64,000 nucleotides of DNA from Salinihabitans flavidus (GCF_900110425.1 NZ_FODS01000010.1:57723-121722), one strand, 5' to 3'. Positions 26,990 through 35,631 are shown, counted from the first letter of the stretch. The notes: generated by a model not told the origin, from the letters alone. Program-made: numbers and translations.

Positions 26990-27006
26990 GGCGCCGAGAC
27001 GGCGCC
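26990..27006 (-). other. Short intercistronic hairpin between ATPase and binding-protein genes
   Basis: A perfect 7-bp GC stem (GGCGCCG-AGA-CGGCGCC) starts 17 bases after the ATPase stop. No T run follows on the minus strand. It could modulate expression between the ATPase and the binding protein. Confidence 0.4.
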
Positions 27007-27022
27007 GCCAGCAGGTATTGAC

Positions 27023-28126
27023 TCAGCCGGCGTCCAACGCCCGACAATCGTCGGGCAGCCAGCCGATTTCGATCATCTCACCCGGCTTCAGGCGCCGTTG
27101 ATCGGGCGCATTGCGGGTCTTGATGACGAAATCCTCATTGCCCGCCACCTTGAGGCGGGTGCGGAAAATGTCGCCCATGTAGACGAATTCCAGAACCTCG
27201 GCCTTGAGGGTGTGAACACCCTCCTGCAAACGATCCTTGTTGATTTCCACGCGCTCGGGACGGATGGACACGCGGGTGCGCTCCCCGGCCTTGCTCACGT
27301 TGATCGGCTTGCAGTCAATCAGCTCACCGCCGTCAAGCTCGACAACCGCGTTCTTGCCCTTGATCTCCTTCACGACACCTTCGAGCGTGTTGTTCTCACC
27401 GATGAACTGCGCGACGAAGCTGTTTTCCGGCTCCTCATAAAGGGTATCGGGCGCGGCAAGCTGTTGAATGCGGCCATCGTCGAACACCGCAACACGGTCC
27501 GACATCGTAAGCGCCTCTGTCTGGTCGTGGGTCACGTAAACCGTGGTGATGCCAAGGTTGTGCGCCAGCTTGGTGATCTCGAACTGCATGTGCTCGCGCA
27601 ACTGCTTGTCAAGCGCGCCGAGCGGCTCATCCATCAGCACCAGCTCCGGCTCGAACACCAGTGCGCGGGCGAGCGCGATCCGTTGCTGCTGACCGCCGGA
27701 CAACTGTGTCGGTCGGCGCCCCTGATAGTCGTTCATCTGCACCATTTCGAGCGCGCGCCTGACCTTCGCCTCACGATCCGATTTGCCCATCTTGCGGACT
27801 TCCAGGGGAAAGCTCAGATTTTCACCCACGGTCATATGCGGGAACAGCGCATAATTCTGGAAGACCATGCCAATCCCACGCTTGTGCGGTGGAATGTTGT
27901 TGATCGGCTGCCCGTCAAGAATGATCTCGCCATTTGTGGCGGTCTCGAATCCGGCAAGCATCATCAGGCAGGTCGTCTTGCCCGACCCCGACGGGCCGAG
28001 CATCGTCAGAAACTCGCCTTTGGGCATGGAAAGGTTGAGATCTTTCACGACGAGCGTTTCACCGTCGTAACTCTTCTGCACACGTTGAAACTCAACGAAC
28101 GCGCTATCGGTCGATGCGTCGGCCAC
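27023..28126 (-). CDS. Polyamine-type ABC importer, ATP-binding protein (PotA-like)
   Basis: This 367-residue ATPase has a GTG start preceded by AGGGAG at five bases. It has Walker A GPSGSGKTT, signature LSGGQQQRIALARAL, Walker B LVLMDEPLGALD and switch His in VYVTHDQTEAL. A C-terminal TOBE domain (about residues 280-360) is typical of PotA. It is the first gene of an ATPase-binding protein-permease-permease operon. The divergent M24/M20 pair on the other side of a 567-base gap may act on the imported compound. Confidence 0.88.
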   Translation of the reverse strand: MADASTDSAFVEFQRVQKSYDGETLVVKDLNLSMPKGEFLTMLGPSGSGKTTCLMMLAGFETATNGEIILDGQPINNIPPHKRGIGMVFQNYALFPHMTVGENLSFPLEVRKMGKSDREAKVRRALEMVQMNDYQGRRPTQLSGGQQQRIALARALVFEPELVLMDEPLGALDKQLREHMQFEITKLAHNLGITTVYVTHDQTEALTMSDRVAVFDDGRIQQLAAPDTLYEEPENSFVAQFIGENNTLEGVVKEIKGKNAVVELDGGELIDCKPINVSKAGERTRVSIRPERVEINKDRLQEGVHTLKAEVLEFVYMGDIFRTRLKVAGNEDFVIKTRNAPDQRRLKPGEMIEIGWLPDDCRALDAG

Positions 28127-28693
28127 GAAAACTCCCTGTCATTTTGTTCTCAGGCGGCGTTTGCTGCCGTCCCATTTATTGATTGTATTTAAAGTCACTT
28201 TATCCCGATCTTGCAACCGCTTTTCCAGACTCTTCGAATCGCGGGCGCCGATGCGAGAAATTCCGATTTAATTTCAATCACATGGCTAATTTTTCGTGCA
28301 AACCTGAAATATGCTGTCAAAGGGCGGCACCGGCCCGACCGCCCGACAGCGCGGCCTTGCCACGCGGTGCGCGCCCGGCGATTCACCTCGGAAACGGAAG
28401 GCCACTTGCGTCAAAGACTCTCCCTGCCGGATCGCGGGCGATCCGTAGACCCCACGCTTGCGGATCGCCCGCTCCTGTTCCGAATCTGTGGCGACTGCCT
28501 AGCGAGATCATGCGGGCGCGCGCCCCATCCGGGTGGCAAGACCTTGAAAGTTGCCCAAAAATTCAGCCCAATATGACGTTGTTATCTTCGTAGCGTCGTT
28601 TTCGAACTTGACGCAGATACCAAGAGGCTTTTGACGTGGAATTGTACGCTTTACTCACCGGCGGTATTCAGGCCGGCTCTAAGGAGAATTGCT
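28127..28693. other. Divergent intergenic region between the ABC operon and the M24 gene
   Basis: No convincing gene was found in these 567 bases. The left third is AT-rich relative to the surroundings and holds the candidate importer promoter. The middle is GC-rich without clear structure. Near the right end, TTGACG occurs twice (28608 and 28631) without a good -10 partner. AAGGAG at 28681-28686 is the ribosome-binding site of the M24 gene. Confidence 0.6.
28188..28216 (-). promoter_or_regulatory. Candidate sigma-70-type promoter of the polyamine-type importer
   Basis: TTGCAA (28211-28216) and TTTAAA (28188-28193) are separated by 17 bases on the minus strand, 62 bases before the GTG start. 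Agreement with consensus is moderate. Confidence 0.4.
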
Positions 28694-29878
28694 GTGACTC
28701 ACCCCAACCCGGCTTTCAGCCAGGCTGAATTTGATCGCCGTCTCGCCAAGACACGAACCGCCATGGACGAGGCGGGGTTAGACGTTCTTTTCGTCGAAGA
28801 CCCCGCGAACATGGCATGGCTGACCGGCTATGAGGGCTGGTCCTTCTACGTGCATCAGGGTGTCCTTGTGTTTCACGACGCCGATCCGATCTGGTGGGGT
28901 CGCAGGCAGGATGCCAACGGGGCCCGCTGGACCGTCTGGATGGGGCACGACCGGATTCACGGCTATGCCGACAACTACGTGCAATCCCACGAACGCCACG
29001 CGATGCAGGATCTGGCCGCGATCCTGATGGGCGCGGGTTTCGGCGAAAAGCGGATCGGCGTGGAGATGGAGAATTACTATTTCTCCGCCAAAGCCTATAC
29101 CACGATGGTCGAATCGCTTCCCGACGCCACACTCGTGGATGCGACCGGCCTTGTGAACTGGCAGCGGCTGGTCAAATCGGGCGAGGAAATCGCCTTGATG
29201 CGCAAGGCGGCCCGCATCTCCGAAAAGGTCATGGACGGTGTGCTCGATCGGGTGCGACCGGGCGTCCGCAAGAATGAGCTGGTGGCCGAGATTTACCGCG
29301 ATCTGATCTTGGGAGAGGGCGAAGTCTGGGGCGATTACCCGTCCATCGTGCCGCTTCTGCCATCGGGCGCCGAAGCCTCCGCTCCGCATCTCACCTGGGA
29401 CGGCTCTCCGTTCAAGACGGGCGAGGCGACGTTCTTCGAACTCGCCGGATGCTATCGCCGCTATCATGTTCCCTTTTGCCGCACAGTCTATCTTGGGGAG
29501 CCACCGGAGTTCTTTCGCCGCGCCGAAGAGGCGCTTGTCGAGGGGCTCGAATCCGGCCTCGACGCGGCCCGCGCGGGCAACCCGGCCAGTGATATCGCCA
29601 ATGCCCTGACCGCGCCGCTGCTTCGGGCGGGCATCGAACGCGGCGCGCGCTGCGGCTATCCCATCGGCCTGAGCTATCCGCCTGACTGGGGCGAACGCAC
29701 CGTCAGCCTGCGTGAAGAGGATGAAACCATCCTCGAACCCGGCATGACCTTCCACTTCATGCCCGGCCTGTGGATGGAAAACTGGGGTCTGGAAATCACC
29801 GAAAGCATCCTGATCAAAGAGAATGGCCCGGCAGAATGTTTCTGCAACCGGCCACGCGAACTGCATGTGAAAACCTGA
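28694..29878 (+). CDS. Creatinase-like M24 family hydrolase (DoeA/EutD ectoine hydrolase-like)
   Basis: The protein has 394 residues and a GTG start with AAGGAG seven bases upstream; the longer in-frame ATG at 28631 lacks a site. The N-terminal creatinase domain contains DPANMAWLTGYEGWSFYVHQ, very like ectoine hydrolases. In the C-terminal pita-bread domain the metal ligands are not conserved: FFELAGCYRRYHVPFCRT replaces the usual Asp-containing strand, and MPGLWMENWG replaces the usual EPG. It is therefore probably a creatinase-type C-N hydrolase rather than an aminopeptidase. Its stop overlaps the M20 deacylase start (TGATG). Ectoine hydrolase activity is a guess from similarity; no other ectoine genes are in the window. 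Confidence 0.75.
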   Translation: MTHPNPAFSQAEFDRRLAKTRTAMDEAGLDVLFVEDPANMAWLTGYEGWSFYVHQGVLVFHDADPIWWGRRQDANGARWTVWMGHDRIHGYADNYVQSHERHAMQDLAAILMGAGFGEKRIGVEMENYYFSAKAYTTMVESLPDATLVDATGLVNWQRLVKSGEEIALMRKAARISEKVMDGVLDRVRPGVRKNELVAEIYRDLILGEGEVWGDYPSIVPLLPSGAEASAPHLTWDGSPFKTGEATFFELAGCYRRYHVPFCRTVYLGEPPEFFRRAEEALVEGLESGLDAARAGNPASDIANALTAPLLRAGIERGARCGYPIGLSYPPDWGERTVSLREEDETILEPGMTFHFMPGLWMENWGLEITESILIKENGPAECFCNRPRELHVKT

Positions 29879-31038
29879 TGGCTGATCTGAACCGTTCCAT
29901 AGAGTTCCTGCGCGATCTCATCTCCTTCCCGTCGGTCTCCTCCGACAGCAATCTCGATCTCATCGCCTTTCTGGGCGAGGTTCTGGGCAACCGGGGCGCG
30001 CGCACCATGATCTCGCGCGACGAGACCGGCACCAAGGCCAATCTCTTTGCCACCATCGGCCCCGATCTGCCGGGGGGAATCATGCTGTCGGGCCATACCG
30101 ATGTCGTTCCGATCGCGGATCAGGACTGGTCCACCGATCCGTTCGAGATGGTCGAGGGCGCAGGACGGCTTTACGGTCGGGGCACCTGCGACATGAAGGG
30201 GTTTATCGCCGCCGCCCTCGCGCTGGCGGATTCCATCGACCCCGCCAGGCTCAAGCGCCCCCTGCATTTCGCCTTCACCTATGACGAAGAGGTCGGCTGC
30301 ATCGGTGCGCGGCAACTGATCGATGACCTGCGCGAGCATGACATCATGCCCGACATCACCATCATCGGAGAGCCGACCGAGATGCGGATCATCGAGGGGC
30401 ACAAGGGCTGTTGCGAATACACCGCCCATTTCACCGGGCTGGAAGGACACGGCTCCGCCCCCGATGACGGGGTGAACGCCGCCGAATACGCGGTGCGCTA
30501 TGTCGGCAAACTCATGGAACTGCGCGAGGAACTGAAATCCCGCGCGCCGGGCGACAGCATCTTCAATCCGCCCTGGACCACGATGAACATCGGCCGGATC
30601 TCGGGCGGCGTGGCCCATAACGTCATTGCCGGCAAGGCCGAGGTCGAATGGGAGATGCGCCCGGTTCAGGACAGCGATGTGGACTTCGTCAAGATCGCGC
30701 TTGCGGAGTATTGCGACAAACACCTTCTGCCCGCCATGCGCGCGGTGCATGACGAGGCAGAGATTTTTGTGGAGACGATCGGAGAGATCGCAGGCCTCAA
30801 ACCCATGCCCGAGAATGCCGCGCGCGATCTGGTGGCCGAACTGACCGGGCGCAACGCCACCGATCTCGTCGCCTTCGGCACCGAGGCGGGTCTGTTCCAG
30901 ACCCTCGGCAGCGACGTGGTCGTCTGCGGCCCCGGCTCCATCGCGCAGGCGCACAGGCCCGACGAGTTTCTCGAGATCGAGCAGATGCACCAATGCTGCG
31001 ATATGCTCACCAAGCTGGGCGGAAAGCTGATGGCCTGA
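29878..31038 (+). CDS. M20 family deacylase, ArgE-like acetylornithine deacetylase
   Basis: This 386-residue protein starts at the ATG overlapping the M24 stop. The M20 metal ligands are visible: His73 in SGHTDVVP, Asp105 in GTCDMKG, Glu137/Glu138 in TYDEEVG, Glu165 in IIGEPTEM and a C-terminal His in AQAHRPDEF. It should be an active zinc hydrolase of N-acyl amino acids. ArgE is the nearest named member, removing acetate from N-acetylornithine. Coupling to a creatinase-like hydrolase suggests instead a catabolic step such as deacylation of an N-acetyl diamino acid (for instance the N-acetyl-diaminobutyrate made from ectoine). That is inferred from context only. Confidence 0.8.
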   Translation: MADLNRSIEFLRDLISFPSVSSDSNLDLIAFLGEVLGNRGARTMISRDETGTKANLFATIGPDLPGGIMLSGHTDVVPIADQDWSTDPFEMVEGAGRLYGRGTCDMKGFIAAALALADSIDPARLKRPLHFAFTYDEEVGCIGARQLIDDLREHDIMPDITIIGEPTEMRIIEGHKGCCEYTAHFTGLEGHGSAPDDGVNAAEYAVRYVGKLMELREELKSRAPGDSIFNPPWTTMNIGRISGGVAHNVIAGKAEVEWEMRPVQDSDVDFVKIALAEYCDKHLLPAMRAVHDEAEIFVETIGEIAGLKPMPENAARDLVAELTGRNATDLVAFGTEAGLFQTLGSDVVVCGPGSIAQAHRPDEFLEIEQMHQCCDMLTKLGGKLMA

Positions 31039-31050
31039 CCGGGCAGCGCC

Positions 31051-31917
31051 CTATGCCGCGCCGTGGCTGCGGTCGTAGTGCGACGGCTCGGGCTGGACGT
31101 GATTCTCGCGCAGGGCCTCGGGCGTTTCGAAGATCTCGATCAGAAGCGGATGGCACACCGCCTTGTCCGATGTATGCTCCTGCCCGCAGTCCCCGCCGGG
31201 ACAGGCCGACAGCCCGACGACAAGGTCGATCTCGGCAAAGAACTCAAGGTAATCGCCCGGCCGCACGGGGCTGGCCTTCATGAAATACTGATGCGTATCA
31301 CGGGTGAACCCGGTGCACATGAAGACGTTGAGCACATCGTGCACATGCGCCTCCGCCTTGCGAAGCGGCAGATCAGTAAACTCCGACAGCGCCCGCGTCA
31401 GGTTGGAATGGCAGCAATAGTGATAATCGCTCCCGCTCAAAAGAGTCCCGGTATAGGGATCGCAGCGGGTGCCGATCACGTCATGCACCGATCCGCCATC
31501 CTCGTCGAACCCATACCAATCGAGCGTGTCTTCGGTGATCGTCGCCATGGGCCGCATATGCGGAAAGACCGACCACATCCTGTCCCCCGCCGACAGGTGG
31601 GTGCCATGCAGCGCCCGTGTCTTGCCCGAATAGAACCGCTCCGTCAGGTCATTCGCGTTCCACAGGTTGAGATCGCCGACCTGCGGCCCGCCCACCGACA
31701 CGATACGGAAAAAACACCCCGCCGGCACCTCCACGCAGCGGGCATCGCGCGGCGGCACCTCCACCGCCGTCCGGGTTGCCGCTTGCGCGCGCAGACGCGC
31801 CAGCGCCGCGAGATCGGGCTGCGGCAAACCGTCCACGGGGTAGCAGATCACGGGCCGGACGCCGCGCCGCGCCTCGGCGTCCGGCGGGGCGGGATGTCGG
31901 GGGGCATCGGGTTTCAT
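31051..31917 (-). CDS. DUF1989 / urea carboxylase-associated family protein
   Basis: This 288-residue protein belongs to the urea carboxylase/urea amidolyase-associated family. AAGGAG lies five bases before the ATG at 31917, so this start is preferred over an upstream in-frame ATG. Conserved features include FRIVSVGGPQVGDLNLWNA, HDVIGTRCDPYTG, YHYCCHSNLTRAL and a late CPGGDCG cluster; the cysteines and histidines suggest a metal site. The biochemical role of this family is not settled; members often sit near urea or amine metabolism genes. Here it is convergent with the M20 deacylase, 12 bases away, and no urea carboxylase gene is present. Confidence 0.8.
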   Translation of the reverse strand: MKPDAPRHPAPPDAEARRGVRPVICYPVDGLPQPDLAALARLRAQAATRTAVEVPPRDARCVEVPAGCFFRIVSVGGPQVGDLNLWNANDLTERFYSGKTRALHGTHLSAGDRMWSVFPHMRPMATITEDTLDWYGFDEDGGSVHDVIGTRCDPYTGTLLSGSDYHYCCHSNLTRALSEFTDLPLRKAEAHVHDVLNVFMCTGFTRDTHQYFMKASPVRPGDYLEFFAEIDLVVGLSACPGGDCGQEHTSDKAVCHPLLIEIFETPEALRENHVQPEPSHYDRSHGAA

Positions 31918-32069
31918 GGCGGCTCCTTCGCTGCGACTCTGGCGGGCAGAAAACATCATGCCCCCGCGATTGTCACGCCCTGCAATTGCCGTACCGGGCT
32001 TGCCAACCGCGCGGTGTCCCGGCACCATCGTCCAAGCAGAACCTTCTCGCCCTCAAAGGACACCTCCCG

Positions 32070-32678
32070 ATGAAACTGATCGCTGCCCCCGCCTCGCCCT
32101 TCGTTCGCAAGGTCCGCGTCACTTTGCTTGAAACCGGGCAATGGGACGATGTGGAACAGGTCGATGTGAAAACGTCTCCTCTGGCCTCCGATCCCGCCGT
32201 GCTCGCCGCCAATCCGGTGGGAAAGATCCCCGCGCTCACCCGCCCCGATGGCCCGTCAATCCATGACAGCCGCGTGATCTGCCGCTTTCTCGATGCCCGC
32301 GCGCGCGCCGGGCTTTATCCCGACAACCGCATCTGGGACGTGCTGACGCTCGAGGCGACCGCCGACGGAATCATGGACTCCGCCGTTCTCGTGACCTACG
32401 AGACCCGCCTGCGCGCGCCCGAGCAGCAAAACGAGGCGTGGCGAGAGGCGCAATGGGCCAAGGTCGATCGCGCCCTCTCCGCGCTCAACACCCGCTGGAT
32501 GAGCCACCTTTACGGCCCGCTGGACATGGGGCAGATCGCCGTCGCCTGCGCGCTGGGCTATCTCGATTTCCGTCATGACGCGCGCAACTGGCGAAAAGGC
32601 AACGATGCGCTGGCCGCGTGGTTCGCGGAATTCTCCGCGCGCGACAGCATGACCGCCACCGCACCGAAGGATCTGTGA
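32070..32678 (+). CDS. Glutathione S-transferase family protein
   Basis: This 202-residue protein starts with MKLIAAPASPFVRKVRVTLL, the thioredoxin-like N-terminal GST domain with a Ser in the position that activates glutathione. NPVGKIPALTRPDG and IHDSRVICRFLD are the glutathione-binding loops. An all-helical C-terminal domain follows. AAAGGA lies upstream of the ATG. It probably conjugates or reduces electrophiles using glutathione; the substrate is unknown. It is convergent with the epimerase-like gene 12 bases away. Confidence 0.88.
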   Translation: MKLIAAPASPFVRKVRVTLLETGQWDDVEQVDVKTSPLASDPAVLAANPVGKIPALTRPDGPSIHDSRVICRFLDARARAGLYPDNRIWDVLTLEATADGIMDSAVLVTYETRLRAPEQQNEAWREAQWAKVDRALSALNTRWMSHLYGPLDMGQIAVACALGYLDFRHDARNWRKGNDALAAWFAEFSARDSMTATAPKDL

Positions 32679-32690
32679 GGCGGGGCGCGG

Positions 32691-33557
32691 TCAGGAGTCG
32701 CTGCCACCTCGCTCCTGCTCCAGCATCGCCTCCAGCGCGGCCTTGTAGGTCGGGTACTTCAGAACCACGCCCAATTCCCGCTTGATGCGGTCGTTTCGCA
32801 CCCGCTTGCTGTCGGAATAGAAACTGCGCGCCATTTCGCTCATCTCGGCCTCGTCAAAGGGCACCGCGGGGGGCGGTTCCATCCCCAGAAGGCGGGCCGC
32901 ATATTCGATCACATCCTGCGGCGGCGCCGGGTCGTCGTCGCAGACGTTATAGATGCGCCCCGGATCGGGCCGTGCCATCGACGCCTCCAGAACCTGCGCG
33001 ATATCCTCCACATGGGTGCGGCTGAACACCTGGTTGTCCTTGATCACCCGCTGCGCCACGCCCCGCCGCAGCTTGGCGAACGGCCCGCGCCCCGGCCCGT
33101 AGATCCCCGCCAGCCGGAAAACATGCACCGGCAGGCCCGGAATACCGAGCCACTCGCGCTCCGCATCCACACGGCGCTGGCCGCGCTCCGTCGCCGGATC
33201 GGTGTCCGACTCCTCATCGACCCAGCCGCCATTCCGGTCGCCATACACCCCGGTGGTGGACAGATAACCGACCCATTTCAGATGATCCGCCGCCCCGGCA
33301 ATCGCGTCCCGCGCCTCACGCAGGATCGGATCGCCCCGCGCATCCGGCCCCGCCGATGTCAGCAGATACTCGGCCTCCCCGAGCACCGAAGAAAGATCGC
33401 AGGGCCATGAAAGCGGCTCCACCCCCTCGGCGCGAAACGCCTCGAATTTCTCGGGCTTGCGGGTCGTGCCGATCACCCGCCAGCCCTTGGGCACCAACCG
33501 CGCCGCAAGCGCCCGCGCCGAATACCCGTGTCCCAGTGAAAGCAACGTTCTCGTCAT
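32691..33557 (-). CDS. NAD(P)-dependent epimerase/dehydratase-like protein (YeeZ-type)
   Basis: This 288-residue Rossmann protein has N-terminal TLLSLGHGYSARALAARL, a variant of the GxxGxxG dinucleotide loop. YLSTTGVYGDRNGGWVDEES contains the region around the SDR Ser/Tyr, but the usual YxxxK is not evident, as in YeeZ-like members. FRLAGIYGPGRGP and YNVCDDDPAPPQDVIEYAA are typical of extended SDRs. The start at 33557 leaves a 77-base divergent gap to the methyltransferase. The substrate is unknown. Confidence 0.83.
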   Translation of the reverse strand: MTRTLLSLGHGYSARALAARLVPKGWRVIGTTRKPEKFEAFRAEGVEPLSWPCDLSSVLGEAEYLLTSAGPDARGDPILREARDAIAGAADHLKWVGYLSTTGVYGDRNGGWVDEESDTDPATERGQRRVDAEREWLGIPGLPVHVFRLAGIYGPGRGPFAKLRRGVAQRVIKDNQVFSRTHVEDIAQVLEASMARPDPGRIYNVCDDDPAPPQDVIEYAARLLGMEPPPAVPFDEAEMSEMARSFYSDSKRVRNDRIKRELGVVLKYPTYKAALEAMLEQERGGSDS

Positions 33558-33634
33558 GGCCGCACCCTGCGCCCGCACCACCAAATCCGCAAGACCCCCT
33601 TGAACCCCATCGCGCAACCCGCTTCTATGCCGGC

Positions 33635-34261
33635 ATGACAAAATCTCCGATGCTTGAAGACGCCTACGCCCTGCGCACACCGCAGGACTCCGTCAAACTC
33701 TACGCCGATTGGGCGGGCAGCTATGACAGCGATTTCGCCGCCGCCAACGATTACCAACTGCCGCGCCTGGTGGCCGAACACTATGTCCGCGCCGGGGGAC
33801 AGGCCCCCGTGCTCGACGTGGGCGCGGGCACAGGGCTTTGCGGCGAAGAACTCAAACGCCTCGGGATGAGCGATATCGACGCCACCGACATTTCGCAGGA
33901 CATGCTCGACGTGGCGGCGGACAAATCCGTCTATCGCCGGCTTTTCACAGGCGATCTCACGCAGCGCCTCGATGCGCAGGACAACACCTACGCCGGGATT
34001 GTCAGCTCGGGCACTTTCACCACCGGCCATGTCGGCCCCGAGGCATTCGATGAACTGCTCCGCGTCACCCGCCCCGGCGGCCTTCTCGCCATATCGATCA
34101 ACGCCAAGCACTACCAGGCGGCGGGATTCGAGGCGAAACTGAAGGCGCTTTCCGGCGCCATCACCGATCTGACCCTGCCGCAGGAACGGTTCTACGGCCC
34201 CGACGCAAACGGGGAGCACAAGAACGACAAGGGGGTCATCGCCCTGTTCCGCAAATCGTAG
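33635..34261 (+). CDS. Class I SAM-dependent methyltransferase
   Basis: This 208-residue methyltransferase has motif I VLDVGAGTGLCGEEL near residue 51, an acidic end of strand two (DATDISQDMLDVA) and post-motif LLRVTRPGGLLAISI. The N-terminal YADWAGSYDSDFA resembles WBSCR27/TPMT-like small-molecule methyltransferases. The longer in-frame start at 33356 lies in the opposite-strand gene and is rejected. No substrate can be assigned. The last codons are followed by an element repeating the 12-base string TGTTCCGCAAAT found at the gene's end. Confidence 0.85.
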   Translation: MTKSPMLEDAYALRTPQDSVKLYADWAGSYDSDFAAANDYQLPRLVAEHYVRAGGQAPVLDVGAGTGLCGEELKRLGMSDIDATDISQDMLDVAADKSVYRRLFTGDLTQRLDAQDNTYAGIVSSGTFTTGHVGPEAFDELLRVTRPGGLLAISINAKHYQAAGFEAKLKALSGAITDLTLPQERFYGPDANGEHKNDKGVIALFRKS

Positions 34262-34271
34262 CCCCTTTCTT

Positions 34272-34313
34272 TGTTCCGCAAATACTCTGGGGGTCCGGGG
34301 GTGAAACCCCCGG
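34272..34313. repeat. Intergenic repeat-like element with GGGGGT hairpin
   Basis: The element opens with TGTTCCGCAAATACTCTGGG and contains a perfect 8-bp stem, CCGGGGGT-GAA-ACCCCCGG (34295-34313). The opening 12 bases duplicate bases 34245-34256 at the end of the methyltransferase gene. Similar CCGCAAATACTC plus G-rich hairpin elements are, to my recollection, common between Rhodobacteraceae genes. It may also terminate the methyltransferase mRNA. Confidence 0.55.
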
Positions 34314-34409
34314 GGATCGCATCGGCCGCCGGCCCGCGCGGATATGATCGCGGTGGTCATTTTCCGCCCGGCCTGTCACTCTGCCCGCAAACGAAAAGGA
34401 GACACCGAC

Positions 34410-35165
34410 ATGAGCGTTACAGACCTGCGCCCCAACATGGAACACTGGCCCGAACGGGTGGATCTGGCCGCCGCCTTTCGCTGGACAGCGCGGCTCGACA
34501 TGCACGAGGGCGTCGCCAACCACTTCAGCCTTGCGCTGAACGAAGACGGCACGCGATTTCTGATGAACCCCAACCAGATGCATTTCTCCCGCATCCGGGC
34601 CAGCGACCTCATCCTCGTGGATGCCAACGATCCCGAAACGCTGACCGGCCCCAACGCCCCCGACCCCACGGCCTGGGGCCTGCATGGCGGGCTGCACCGG
34701 CACTGCCCGCACGCCCGCTGCGCGATGCACGTCCATTCGATCTTCGCCACCGTTCTGGCGACGCTGCAAAACCCCGAACTGCCCCCCATCGACCAGAATT
34801 GCGCGACCTTCTTCAACCGCTGCGCGGTGGACAGCGACTATGGCGGCCTCGCCTTCGAGGAAGAGGGCGAACGCTGCGCCGGGCTTCTCGACGATCCCAG
34901 AAAGAAGGTGCTGATCATGGGCAACCACGGCGTGATGGTGATCGGCGACACCGTGGCCGAAACCTTCAACCGCCTGTATTATTTCGAGCGCGCGGCGGAA
35001 ACCTACATCCGTGCGCTGCAAACCGGCCAGCCGCTCAAGGTGCTGCCCGACGCCATCGCCGAAAAGACCGCGCAGGAACTCGAGGACTACCCCGAGCAGG
35101 ATGTGCGCCATCTGGCGGAGCTCAAGGCCATCCTCGACAGCGAAGACTCCGATTACGCAAGCTGA
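34410..35165 (+). CDS. Class II aldolase/adducin family protein
   Basis: This 251-residue protein has AAGGAG nine bases before its ATG. Zinc-site histidines are visible in CPHARCAMHVHSIFA and in GNHGVMVIGD, and the fold entry HEGVANHFSLAL is typical of the class II aldolase/adducin family. Family members cleave or epimerise sugar phosphates or decarboxylate small hydroxyacids. The catalytic acid of true fuculose-phosphate aldolases is not obvious, so the reaction is left open. The gene stands alone and ends at a hairpin shared with the convergent HPF gene. Confidence 0.82.
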   Translation: MSVTDLRPNMEHWPERVDLAAAFRWTARLDMHEGVANHFSLALNEDGTRFLMNPNQMHFSRIRASDLILVDANDPETLTGPNAPDPTAWGLHGGLHRHCPHARCAMHVHSIFATVLATLQNPELPPIDQNCATFFNRCAVDSDYGGLAFEEEGERCAGLLDDPRKKVLIMGNHGVMVIGDTVAETFNRLYYFERAAETYIRALQTGQPLKVLPDAIAEKTAQELEDYPEQDVRHLAELKAILDSEDSDYAS

Positions 35166-35177
35166 GATAGGGGGCAA

Positions 35178-35207
35178 GCGCCGGGGCGGGTGACACCACC
35201 CCGGCGC
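35178..35207. terminator. Hairpin between convergent aldolase and HPF genes
   Basis: A perfect 9-bp stem (GCGCCGGGG/CCCCGGCGC) encloses a smaller GGT-ACC stem. It lies 12 bases after the aldolase stop and 8 bases from the HPF stop. There is no T run, so termination is likely but not certain. Confidence 0.5.
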
Positions 35208-35215
35208 GTCCGGCG

Positions 35216-35533
35216 TCACCTCTGATCGTCGCGCTTTCCAAACTCGGTTTTCAACAGGGACGCGATCTTTTTCCCCGCGCCCCGCAGGGCGGATTCGACA
35301 TCCGCATCCTTGTGGGTCACGGTCTGCGGCGGCATCCCCTCGGGCCGCGCCTCGACGGTGCATTGGATATCGTCCGGTCCACCCTTCTGGGCATTTTCGT
35401 CCGCCAGATGAACCTCGATCCGGGACAGCCGCCCGGTCAGATGGCCGAGCGCCGACGTGACGAGGTCTTCGGCCACCTCGGCCAATCGGTCATCTCCCTG
35501 AATATTGGAATCTGTATTGAACTGAAACTGCAT
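35216..35533 (-). CDS. HPF/RaiA-like ribosome-associated hibernation factor
   Basis: This short protein of 105 residues starts at the ATG at 35533, which has AAGGAG six bases upstream; an ATG five codons earlier lacks a site. MQFQFNTDSN, RLSRIEVHLADENA and DIQCTVEARPEG give the beta-alpha-beta-beta-beta-alpha pattern of the S30AE family, although sequence similarity is modest. Such proteins bind the small ribosomal subunit and stabilise inactive ribosomes in stress. It lacks the long-form dimerisation tail. A housekeeping long HPF probably exists elsewhere. Confidence 0.72.
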   Translation of the reverse strand: MQFQFNTDSNIQGDDRLAEVAEDLVTSALGHLTGRLSRIEVHLADENAQKGGPDDIQCTVEARPEGMPPQTVTHKDADVESALRGAGKKIASLLKTEFGKRDDQR

Positions 35534-35593
35534 CGCGGTCTCCTTCATGCCTGTCTTGTATCACATTTGTCAGGGATATCCCCTGTCTCACCC

Positions 35594-35631
35594 AGCCCGA
35601 TCCGGGCACCTGAGCAGGTGCGGGCCGGGCT
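35594..35631 (-). terminator. Strong hairpin directly after the zinc-ribbon gene
   Basis: A GCACCTG-AG-CAGGTGC core is extended by outer AGCCCG/CGGGCT pairs. It begins at the base after the minus-strand stop at 35632. It lacks a T run. Confidence 0.55.

Noticed and set aside
28694-31038. A full ectoine catabolic operon
   Set aside because: Only a DoeA-like and an ArgE-like gene are present; there is no transaminase, succinate-semialdehyde dehydrogenase, Asn/Lrp regulator or ectoine-type transporter nearby.
34236-35363. 375-codon minus-strand open frame opposite the aldolase gene
   Set aside because: It covers the repeat element and antisense of the aldolase, with no recognisable domain.
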